Positions 8,830 through 16,356 of a DNA stretch of 16,356 nucleotides are shown here, one piece after another. Below the pieces are notes generated by a model, which saw nothing but the letters and a program-made list of their open reading frames with translations, had not been told where the DNA came from and made no database searches. The position numbers were made by a program, and so were the translations under genes. Positions within the stretch are counted from its first letter, which is position 1. Every line of letters begins with the position of its first letter. Source of the stretch: Hydnum rufescens UP504 (Eukaryota; Basidiomycota; Agaricomycetes; Cantharellales; Hydnaceae); the NCBI GenBank assembly GCA_014904985.1, contig MU129136.1:36829-53184 (forward strand). Direction: 5' to 3'.

Positions 8830-9895
8830 GATCGCTGATGATGGTCTCTGGAAGGCCATGGTGCCTCCAGACATTGTCTCGGAAAAGGCGGGTGACTCTG
8901 GTGGAGTCCACTGTGGTCATTGTGGGCATCACATGAATCTGTTTGGAGAGTCGGTTGACAACGATCATCACACTGTCAAATCCATGTGACTCTGGGAGCT
9001 CTGTGATCATGTCCACTGATATGACTTGCCATTGGCAGTCCGGAACCGGATTAGGGTGGAGAGTTCCAGATGGTTTGGATGGGAAGGTTTTGGTCCGATT
9101 GCAGGTGTCACAGGTGGAAACATAGGTTGCGACATACCATGACATCCCTGGCCACCAGTAGTGGCGAGACACAAGTTCGTATGTCTTCCATTGTCCGGGG
9201 TGGCCTGTGGTTGGGGTGTCATGGTGTTCATGGACTAGGTCATGATGGAGTTTGGAGTCCAGTGGAACATAGACACGTCCACAGAAAAGGACCAGAGACC
9301 CTTGGAGTTCCCAATCTTTCAGGTGAGCCTTCGGGCCATCTCCATTTAACTCCTTGATGATCTGGACTACTTTGTCATCAATCTCCATGGCCCTTTTGAT
9401 CTGAGCCATCAAGCTCCAACTAGGTCCTTCCACTGCCACAACCTCTGTGGTGTCTAGGGCACGGGACTGGAAAGCAGTCGGCTTCAGTAGGACTACATCA
9501 GAGTTATCGGAGTCTCCTCGCAGATGGTCTGGGCGCTGTGAAAGAGCATCCAGTTTCCCAGACTGTGATCCGGAGTGGTGCTGGAGGGTGAAGTTGAACC
9601 GGGAAAGGAAAATATTCCAGCGGGCTTGTCTCCGATTCAGCTTCTGTGCAGTCCGGAAGTACTGAAGGTTCTGGTGGTCTGTCAAGATCTCAATTGGATG
9701 TGGAGAGCCCTCTAGGTAATGTCTCCATGCCTCCAGAGCTCGGATAATGGCCATGAGCTCCTTGTCATAGATGTCATAATTCCTCTCAGCCTCTGACAGA
9801 CTTTTCGATAGGAAACCTACTGGGTGCCACTTTCCATCCTCTTGAAGCTGTGAGAGTACTGCTCCGGTTGCATATCCGGAGGCATCGGCTTCCAC
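8830..9895 (-). pseudogene. pol: RNase H and integrase N-terminal half of pol
   Basis: This is one long open frame, entered after a one-base insertion near 9895 and left by a one-base loss near 8830. RNase H: Asp in EADASGYATG (residue 4 from 9895), Glu in DKELMAI (46), Asp in LTDHQNLQYF (73), and a fourth Asp in KLDALSQRPDH (116). The usual SRRPDH is SQRPDH here, another CpG-type Arg change. Integrase zinc finger: His near 225 and 232 (HHDTPTTGHPG), Cys 262 and 265 (CDTC). Catalytic core: Asp 295 in VISVDMITEL and Asp 355 in TIISDR. Roles by family: degrade RNA in the RNA/DNA hybrid, and insert cDNA. The nearly full domain length shows that decay here is mild. Confidence 0.9.
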
Positions 9896-10401
9896 TCAGA
9901 AGCATCCGGACTTCGGAGGGAAAGACTAGGATCGGTGCGGAGGTGACAAGGGATTTCAGTTTGATGAAGGCATTACGTTCAGCATTGGCCCATTGGAAGG
10001 GAGTGTCCTTCCGGGTGAGATCATTCAAAGGTCTGGCAACCTTAGCGAAATCCTGGATGAACCGGCGGTAGAAGTTGATGAATCCAAGGAATGACTGCAT
10101 CTCCTTCAGGTTCTTGGGTTCTGGCCATTCCATTATGCCTGCAACCTTGATAGGGTCCATCTCCACATGATCCGGGGTGAACACCATCCCTAGATACTCA
10201 ATCCGGTCCCAGAAGAACTCACACTTTTCGGGTTTCAAGAAGAGGTTGTTCTCCCGGAGTGTCTGCAGGATCCCTCGGACACCGCGGACGTACTCCTCCC
10301 GGGTCTTGGCAAAGCTTAGGATGTCATCCAGATACACGATGCACACTCCATTGTCGATCCATTCCTGGAGGACATCATTGATCATGTTCTGGAAGGTGAC
10401 C
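9895..10401 (-). pseudogene. pol: reverse transcriptase palm/thumb part of pol
   Basis: The frame holds the RT active site CIVYLDDIL (YLDD around 10323-10334), then EKCEFFWDRIEYLGMVF, KNLKEMQSFLGFINFYRRF and NDLTRKDTPFQWANAE, the conserved RT-to-RNase H connection of Ty3/Gypsy elements. It begins at a +1 frameshift near 10401 and ends at another near 9895, where the FPSEVR stretch shifts into the RNase H frame. The YLDD motif is intact, but the frameshifts destroy the enzyme. Confidence 0.9.
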
Positions 10402-11185
10402 CGGAGAGTTGCAAAGTCCAAAGAACATGACCAAGGGTTCAAACAGTCCTCGGTTAGTCCGGAAAGCCGCTTTCCATTCTTCTCCATCTGCCATCCTGGA
10501 TATTCTGGAAGCCCCACCGCAAGTCCAGTTTCCCAAACACTTTGGCTCCTCGGAGTCGGTCAATGACATCAGAGATCAGAGGTAAGGGGTATGCATTCTT
10601 GACCGTGATGTCATTGAGTTTCCAGTAGTCCTGGACTAGCCGAAAACCTCCATCTTTTTTCTTCACAAAGAACACTGGGGCAGCCATAGGGGATTTGGAA
10701 GGGCGGATCTGACCGGAGGCCAGGTTTTCCTTCAGGAAGTCATCGAGTTCCTTTTGCTCTGCTGGGGAGAGTGGGAAGAGTTTGGCTGGGGGAGGCAGCT
10801 GGACTCCCTTGTTAAACTCAATGTGGTGATCCCATGGTTTCCAGCCAGGGAGCTGATCAAAGGAGTCCTTGGAAAACACATCTCGGAAGTCACGGAATTC
10901 CTCTGGGACAAGCTCCTCAAATGTCTTCACTGGCTCATTTGCTTTGGCTTTTGCAGCCTCTGCCAGTCTCTGGGAAGGGGTGCTCGTTGCTCGGACAATC
11001 TCGGAGTGCTCAGTGTCACTGGGGAAGTAAGCTGCAAAGATGGCATCTCCTTTTTCCAGTGTCAGGGACTCATTAATGTCGTCAGCATCATCCTCCATAG
11101 GAGTGGGAGGTGTCCAGGGTTCTTCCAGTGTCTTCCTGGAGGTTCTCCCTCGCTGATGCTCTGCATTCCGCATCTTCCGGATCAC
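10401..11185 (-). pseudogene. pol: reverse transcriptase N-terminal part and linker of pol
   Basis: The frame 10454-11185 carries an acidic linker after the protease, then KTFEELVPEEFRDFRDVF, PLSPAEQKELDDFLKENL, and the RT fingers/palm: MAAPVFFVKKKDGGFRLVQD, KNAYPLPLISDVIDRL and the first catalytic Asp in GKLDLRWGFQNI. A one-base insertion near 10495 moves the sequence to a second frame (EEWKAAFRTNRGLFEPLVMF, FGLCNSP), and another near 10401 moves it to a third. DYWKLND stands where the family has DYRKLND, a CGG-to-TGG type change. This identifies a chromovirus RT similar to basidiomycete copies. Confidence 0.9.
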
Positions 11186-11186
11186 T

Positions 11187-11560
11187 ACATGACAGTCAGA
11201 TGGGCACCGGGTCAGTGTGACTACCCCAGTTGTCCAGTCAATCTCCAGGGTTGTGATGGTGAAGCCATGTGTGCCCTATGATCAGCTTGGTTTTCCCCAG
11301 TCCGATCACAGAGAACACTACCCACTTGGAGTGAATCATTGATTAAAAGATCATAACCTTTATACAACATCTTCACAAGACGAAGACCTCTCTATTTTCA
11401 TTCCAGTGTCCACATCACATTGTACTGGATCCAGGGGCGTGCAAGGGGATCTAGTCAGACCATTTTCCTTTGCGAAGTCGCGTCCAGTGCGCGAACATAT
11501 TCCGTAGGGCATCCGGATCCAGTAGGGCCTTGTCTGCCACATGATACTCTTCCAGTCGCC
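11187..11560 (-). pseudogene. pol: retropepsin-like protease region of pol, heavily indel-damaged
   Basis: The end of the protease is readable: FSVIGLGKTKLIIGHTWLHH, then, after a one-base shift near 11246, IDWTTGVVTLTRCPSDC. This matches the ILG.WL..HNPEIDW block after the flap of Ty3/Gypsy proteases. Upstream, DFAKENGLTR (about 11455-11484) and, in another frame, KALLDPDALRNMFAH (about 11489-11533) occupy the place of the active-site loop and following helix. The catalytic D-S/T-G reads DPD, because the sequence around 11509-11520 appears to have lost and gained single bases. From about 11250 rightwards indels become much denser than in the rest of pol. Confidence 0.7.
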
Positions 11561-13054
11561 GTCATGATGGATTTTCACCTTATCTCGGCTCGTCTGGGTC
11601 TCGTCGAAGAGGAGGCAGATATAAGGGGTTGTAAATCAGTAAAACCGTCAGTTGGCATATGCTTCAGGATCCTTCGTCCACATCTCATTCATGGAAGAAA
11701 TTGAACATTCTATATCCTACTCCAACTCCCATTATGTACAGGTTCTCTCAAGGAGAAAGGAATCATTTGTCAGCAATCATCCTATATCAACGCAAACGTG
11801 GGAAAAAATCCTGGCGAGCAATCCCTGAGCTACTGAGGCAATCTTGGCGTCGCTGGATCAGTTTCCGTAACTCCTCGCGAATATTGCTCCAATGTCTTCC
11901 ATTGGTGCGGATGACATTGCTTCTTCCAGTCTGTGGGTGGGGCCAGTCCACTCCTAAGATGTACCCCAACTCTTGACAGTTATAACCACCGTCATGCCTT
12001 CATCGTTTCTGAGTCGAGCTATCAACCATGGTAATGGTCAGATGAATCGAATAACGAGGGGTGTCATGCCAGGAGGGGCGGAGCAAGTCAGGTATTTGTA
12101 TCTAGAGAGTGACGGTGCTGCTCGGTATCAGTCTTCTTCCAGCGTTGATCGTCGTGGGAAGCGGCGCGAGCGAGAGTTCTCGGAGTGTATGGGATTTATA
12201 CTGATCAGTCTTTCGGTAAACCTGCCGTATAGTTATCCAGCACACCAATGCTATCCTGCCACGTCCTCCGAGTGCTCCGGCAGATCACTGAAGTGCATTT
12301 TTTCCAACCATGTCTTTCGTTGAGCCCACTGATACGCATCACTCACTCATACTCGCCGATCAATCCTGATTTGTCCTGCCAAGCATCAAGTCATTGCTGT
12401 AAATTTCTGCATGACATCTTCCCTATTCATCAATTACCGCAATATGATCCTAGCCAGCTAGTTGAAACTCCCAGTCCATCTTTCTCCCTCTCAAGCACTT
12501 TACTCACGGTGAAGGCCAACCAGGAACCTTCAAAGTCTCCGTATGTGGATTGGTGGGTTTCCGCGATCTAAGAATTGCGGCTCTGATATGACTTTCCCCG
12601 CCCATAAAGTCAGTCCCAGCCTATCCAGCAGTGTCCTCCTTCATACAGAGATGTTACGAGGATTTTGTGCAACTCGTTTGCACCTAGACTCTTAGTTGAG
12701 AGCAAGCTCAGACAGACCAGACTGAGCAATGATGATAACTCTCCGTTTCTATACCGATTGCCAGAGAATGTCATGGGTCAGCTCCCTTGCCTCCGCGAGC
12801 ATACTAGGGAGGCGGAAGGGTCTGCCTGGATGTCTGCTGACGCAGCTGACACAAAGCCAGCACATGCTGTCCACTTGGTTCCGCATGTGTCAAGCTCCTC
12901 ACAGAGGCAGCATTTTGTTGTTGGAGTTGTGAGGCAAGGTGTGGAGTGTCGGCAGTTAAATGGCTACTGAGCACTGCAACATTTAAAGAATGAGGGGGGA
13001 GTAGGAGGGAAATCGGCAAATACTAAGCAATTCCAGAATGTGACGGCGACTGCG
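11561..13054 (-). pseudogene. gag: expected gag region, unreadable
   Basis: By position between the right LTR and protease this should encode the Gag capsid protein. No frame is open for more than about 70 codons and no CCHC zinc knuckle could be found. Short protein-like pieces include WSNIREELRKLIQRRQDCL (about 11787-11969) and ASQLQQQNAASVRSL (about 12880-12930), the latter glutamine-rich as Gag N termini often are. CpG is locally abundant (about eight in 12121-12180), unlike the rest of the window. The gag call rests mainly on position. It could also include foreign or mis-assembled sequence. Confidence 0.4.
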
Positions 13055-13838
13055 TGTCAGCTTTGTCATGATTCGTCAGCATCTCTGAAGACTCTGCGCC
13101 GATGAGGACATATACAAACACATAACCTAAATAATGACAGTGCCAACAGTCCGGTGTAAGACTATCTGGCTAAGTCCAGAAATCCGAGCAAGAATGAATA
13201 AAGAGGTTAGGGAGCACGTAGCATGCGTAGCGATCCAGAATCAGAGAGAAAGGGACTAGGCTAGTATATCATGTAGACAACATTCGGTCCTACACGTGGA
13301 GTTGACTGATTATTTAAATCAGGTCGGAAGTCTGTAAGTCCTGTAGGAACCGCAAGTCGAAAACAGCAGAAATCCTGAGATTCAGTGTAAATATGCATCA
13401 AAAGGAATAACATGCGAAACCCGGCTGACCTGTAGTCTGGAGTAACAGTAGAAAATCCTGAGAGCCAAAGGCTGGGGAACATCCTAGACTTTGCTCTTGA
13501 CACTTTAATACACTGAAGGACTATACCAATGGGTAGTGATCAACTAAACTGTGGTGATTACCCAAGGGGAGATGGAACCAGGAACAGAACAGGAATGGCC
13601 CAGAAGGGGCAAACCGGTAAGCAATGGGAAATAAAGGGAAATGAAAGGGAAAGAAACCAGAATGGGTTGGACTCGATCGATAACACCCGAATCAAGCCAG
13701 ACAAAGTGACTGGCAAAGGGACTAAGCAGAGAACTGACTGGAGGGGACCACAGACAGGAGCGATAGAGGGGCTGCCAGTGGACGGATTTGACCGGAGTGG
13801 AACCCCGGAGTGACTGAGTATGACGGGACAAACCCACA
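13055..13838 (-). repeat. right LTR (5' LTR), strongly diverged
   Basis: Collinear blocks match the left LTR. Near 13150-13216, GTGTAAG, CTGGCTAAGTC and AGAGGTTAGGGA match. GTGGAGTTGACTG, at about 13300, is also shared. 13430-13463 matches 7461-7493 with one substitution and one insertion. GCAATGGGAAAT and AAAGGGAAATGAAA near 13620 match 7640 onward, and GGGACAAACCC near the outer end matches 7808-7818. Between blocks there are many small insertions, so it is over 100 bp longer. The inner edge is uncertain: TGTCAG at 13055 and CGTCAG at 13074 are both candidates. The outer edge lacks the full CCCTGACA end. Confidence 0.75.
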
Positions 13839-13950
13839 TCCATATAAAGCTCATCATGACTGGAGCATAAGTGAGCTCCAAAACAAGGAGGCAGCATGGA
13901 CATTCACTCCAATCGCAGCAACCACATGCATCATCCATCCAAGCAACACT
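13839..13950. other. short flank between right LTR and gene remnant
   Basis: This sequence is downstream of the minus-strand stop at 13951-13953. It may be 3' untranslated sequence or an intron. No target duplication matching the left flank is present. Confidence 0.3.
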
Positions 13951-14425
13951 TTAAAGCAGTTGACGACTAACATAATCTGCAAGGGCTCCAACAACCCTTC
14001 TTGAAAGCCCAAAATGAGTTTCTATGCTCTGCCACCAATTCCTGGCCTCCTTGCTTCCATATAAGATGACTCTGCTACTGCCATGCAATGCCAATCAAGC
14101 ATGATTATAGCAGGCCTTAATATACCTCAGCAACATACTGGATGGATGGGTTCCTTCTAGGATCCTCCAGGTGTTTAATCTGGATATGCATTCCAAGCAT
14201 TTCACCAACTCATCCCGCTCCTTCATTGCAATAATGAGGATTGCAAATCTGCATCACAAGAGTCTAGGAGGAAGCTCCAGTCCTTGGCACACTGTCCGCG
14301 AACCCAAGCAATCAGGGACTGGTAAGACCCTGGACCTTCCAAGATTTGTTCTCCGGAAAACGACTGCCAGACATCATAGATTAACAAACTCCACATCTGC
14401 ATCAACTTTGAGTCTTCATCTGCCC
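13951..14425 (-). pseudogene. unrecognised spliced gene remnant
   Basis: On minus, a first exon (14293-14425, after a TTTCAG acceptor) encodes ADEDSKLMQMWSLLIYDVWQ and YQSLIAWVRGQ. A 44-nt intron at 14249-14292 (GTGTGC..TGCAG) leads to FAILIIAMKERDELVKCLEC, then NTWRILEGTHPSSMLLRYIK, SRVILYGSKEARNWWQSIET and RRVVGALADYVSRQLL. The only interruption is a TGA at 14095-14097, probably once CGA, before a TAA at 13951-13953. The long clean frame, the intron that restores it, and the ordered composition make coding origin likely. I do not recognise the family. It lies on the same strand as the remnant at 6424-7172 on the other side of the retroelement. Further upstream exons are uncertain. Confidence 0.55.
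14249..14292 (-). other. predicted intron, 44 nt
   Basis: It begins GTGTGC and ends GATGCAG on minus, with CCTAGAC as a possible branch site. Excision joins the frames of the two protein-like segments; a frameshift is the alternative explanation. Confidence 0.45.
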
Positions 14426-14620
14426 CTGAAATGCACCCTGTCTTGTTCATCATCCTACTTGTTCATCCGGATGTAAAGAGACAATAAATACTCCCCACGA
14501 ATTGTTCAACTGGAAGAAGCACATTGATGAACAATGGATTTCCTCCGCGAATGGCAAACACTGAGAGTCCTCCATGTCAACGGCATCCACAAAGGGAAAG
14601 ACCATCTGATGAACTGTATG
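14426..14620 (-). other. possible upstream exon and intron of the same gene remnant
   Basis: A GTATTT..TTTCAG segment (14426-14491 on minus, 66 nt) looks like an intron. Before it, a frame reads EDSQCLPFAEEIHCSSM and CFFQLNNSWG. The reading phase does not join cleanly to the next exon, so either the donor is different or an indel has occurred. Confidence 0.3.
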
Positions 14621-14677
14621 ACAGCGGATCGAAAACCACACGAAGAGGGTATGGGCATTATCGAAAAAGGTGAACGC

Positions 14678-14870
14678 GAAATCACAAGTACACGGGCAAA
14701 TCACCAAAGTGAAGCAATCGCAAAGGTGAACAGGCAGATCGCAAAGGGGAATAGGCAATCAAAAACAAATGACAGATCAACAAAGTTATGGAGGATGGCC
14801 AAGGCAAACAGACAGATGGGCAAAGGCAAAATGGACAATGGCAAAGGGGCAAATGGACAGTCCGAGGGTG
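14678..14870. repeat. low-complexity tandem repeat, period 21 nt
   Basis: Purine-rich units such as GCAAAGGTGAACAGGCAGAT and GCAAAGGGGAATAGGCAATC follow one another at 21 nt, with decayed copies (GCAAACAGACAGATGGGCAA, GGCAAAATGGACAATGGCAA) to about 14866. On minus the frame stays open and gives leucine/proline-rich heptad-like translations, which is a consequence of the repeat and not evidence of a gene. Confidence 0.5.
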
Positions 14871-16167
14871 CATAGCAGGCAGCAAATGCATACATTCCAG
14901 ATGTTTGGCCATCCAGTTTCATGAGAGAAGACCAAGAATGTTCAGTTCCATACTCAGATTGGTTAACAGTTCTCATGATAGGACATGAACCAGTATTGCT
15001 CTCACAACTCATAATTACATAGCGCAGTCGTGTTGTGAGGTATTTATTCCCGAACCTCCACAAGCCATGCCCTTGTATCTAACTCTATGTTATGGACTCA
15101 ACTGCTGTACGAAAATTAAACTACTGCTGTCATGCATTGGAAGGCAGGTCAGCACTGCTCAGGTATTGATTGCCCGACCGAAACGACATGACGCAGGATT
15201 GGGTTGAATGCTATAGGTCTTGATAAATTCTTGGGGCATTTTGATGGCATAGAGCAAAAGTCAACATGCAAAACTTCAAAGGTCCTTAGTGTAAGAGCGA
15301 TAGTAAATGGACCACCCATCACTATATGTTTTCCCCGACTACAACTTACCTTGATTTGTCACCTAGTTGAAGTAGAATGAAAGGTAAATTGCCATACAAT
15401 CCAGCCTCACAAGCTTCATTTGAGGCAAAGTTAATAAAAGGTTTGATAATAGCAGGCAAACACAAGAATGTGCACACCCTCAGCTGGTGCTGATGTGTAC
15501 AAGTGTGTCAGGTGGTGAGCCATGTAAGTGTGCTGACCTTTTAAGTTAAATTCCAGGGGATCCTCCAAGTGTACATGGAGATTAGATCACAAGAGCAACT
15601 TACACACTTTTGTTTGAGCTCAAGTAATAAACAAGTGTGGACCATTGTAGGGCAAACACAAACTTGTAAGTGTCATAACAACCCCATGAAGGTGCGATCT
15701 GCAGTTGGTGCATATGACAACAAAGGCAATTGAGCGCCAGACGAAAATAAAATTGATTCATTACAACCACTCAAAACAACAAAGTTTTGCTTCAAACATT
15801 ACATTTTAACAGCATAAAATTCTAGTATGCGAAGTAACAGGAGTGGCAAAAAGGATGAGGAATAAAAAATTAAAATGTTGTCACAAAGACAGATGAAGGA
15901 GAGCAGAACAGGAAAGTGATGAAGGGTGATTATGAGGAGAGGTACACAGCCGAGCAAAGTATGAGACTCCTCATCCCATGACCAACAAATGCATCAGCGC
16001 GCTTGCTGCTCCAGCGCAATGATCAGATTGGAAATAGAGAGGGGACGCGAATTAAATGATAACGACCACGAGTGTGAATACGTTGTATTAGCTGGTCGAT
16101 GGGGGATATGAGCCATTCGCGCATCCTATGTTCTCACATCCGATGGATCGAAGACTCACTCAGGAGA
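14871..16167. other. no recognisable feature
   Basis: No convincing coding frame, RNA gene or structured repeat is seen. AAGTGT-type motifs recur loosely between 15490 and 15680. CpG is more frequent here than in the left part of the window. Confidence 0.35.
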
Positions 16168-16356
16168 GCATCTTTCCACTTTCCTTAAGGGAATTGTCCA
16201 GGGTTTGGAAGAGAAATTACTAAAATTAGCTATGTAATCATTTTCGTGTCCCAAATATCTCTGAACCTTTTATCTTACTTCATTTTGAAATGGAATACTC
16301 TCATCAGTTTTGAAGATTTTAGACGTTTCTGATTCTTTTTCTCTGGTGCCCCTTTA
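16168..16356. repeat. diverged copy of the repeat family found at 5100-5280
   Basis: TTAAGGGAATTGTCC followed by GGAAGAGAAAT (about 16185-16216) matches TCAAGGGAATCTGTC and GGAAGGAGAAAT (5142-5173). CTCTCATCAGTTTTGAAG and TGATTCTTTTTCT (about 16299-16342) match CTCTGTCAGTTTTGAAG and TTGATTCCTTTTTCT (5221-5260). The copy runs off the window edge. Spacing between the two blocks differs (about 114 against 76 bp), so the relation is approximate. Confidence 0.5.

Larger units (their letters stand above)
7173..13838 (-). mobile_element. Ty3/Gypsy chromovirus LTR retrotransposon, decayed and possibly composite
   Basis: Read on minus, the order is right LTR, gag region, protease, reverse transcriptase, RNase H, integrase with C-terminal chromodomain, polypurine tract, left LTR. 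This domain order plus a chromodomain defines a chromovirus. Pol carries at least five frameshifts and three internal stops, so the copy cannot be autonomous. The bases outside the two LTRs (GTGGT at 7168-7172; TCCAT at 13839-13843) do not match, so no target duplication is seen. The left LTR is 651 bp and the right about 765-784 bp with many indels, unlike the near-identical LTR pair of a single insertion. No convincing primer-binding site was found beside the right LTR. Confidence 0.9.

Noticed and set aside
12665..12970. Plus-strand open frame in the gag region
   Set aside because: No recognisable motif, opposite strand to the element, and the region is compositionally disordered.
13020..13074. 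Primer-binding site beside the right LTR
   Set aside because: No stretch resembling a tRNA 3' end was convincing, and the LTR edge itself is uncertain.
15490..15680. Loose recurrence of AAGTGT motifs
   Set aside because: Spacing is irregular and the flanks do not align; not a repeat array.

Overview
The window looks like repeat-rich intergenic DNA from a filamentous fungus, most probably a basidiomycete. The evidence is a Ty3/Gypsy chromovirus whose pol reads like agaricomycete elements, short GT..AG introns of about 44-66 nt, two small inverted-repeat transposons, and no intact gene. Species cannot be fixed from the sequence. No complete functional gene, RNA gene, CRISPR array or bacterial-style operon was found.

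Layout, left to right. 1-3679: strongly CpG-depleted DNA with short minus-strand coding remnants (1-219, about 694-850, 1522-1830). 3682-4263: a TA-flanked Tc1/mariner-pogo-like MITE. About 4395-5280: a degenerate tandem array with a period near 160-162 bp. 5671-6425: a MITE with a perfect 8-bp target duplication, inserted at the 3' end of an unrecognised spliced gene remnant (6424-7172, minus). 7173-13838: a minus-strand chromovirus with left LTR (7173-7823), polypurine tract, decayed pol (protease, RT, RNase H, integrase, chromodomain; about 7953-11560), an unreadable gag region and a badly diverged right LTR (about 13055-13838). 13951-14425 and perhaps further right: a second unrecognised spliced gene remnant on minus. 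About 14678-14870: a 21-nt-periodic low-complexity tract. 14871-16167: nothing recognised. 16168-16356: a diverged copy of the repeat family seen near 5100-5280.

Two themes stand out. First, decay is dominated by CpG transitions: CGA-to-TGA stops in integrase, chromodomain and both gene remnants, and CACA versus TGTG in the two arms of one MITE. This is the expected trace of cytosine methylation or a RIP-like process. Second, the retroelement looks composite. Its left LTR and pol are fairly well kept, its gag and right LTR are riddled with indels, the two LTRs differ greatly in length and sequence, no target duplication flanks it, and CpG content differs sharply on the two sides. A recombination or rearrangement junction, or an assembly fault, should be considered. 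I found no convincing new multi-gene system; the most interesting items are this composite element, the 162-bp array and the two unknown spliced genes.
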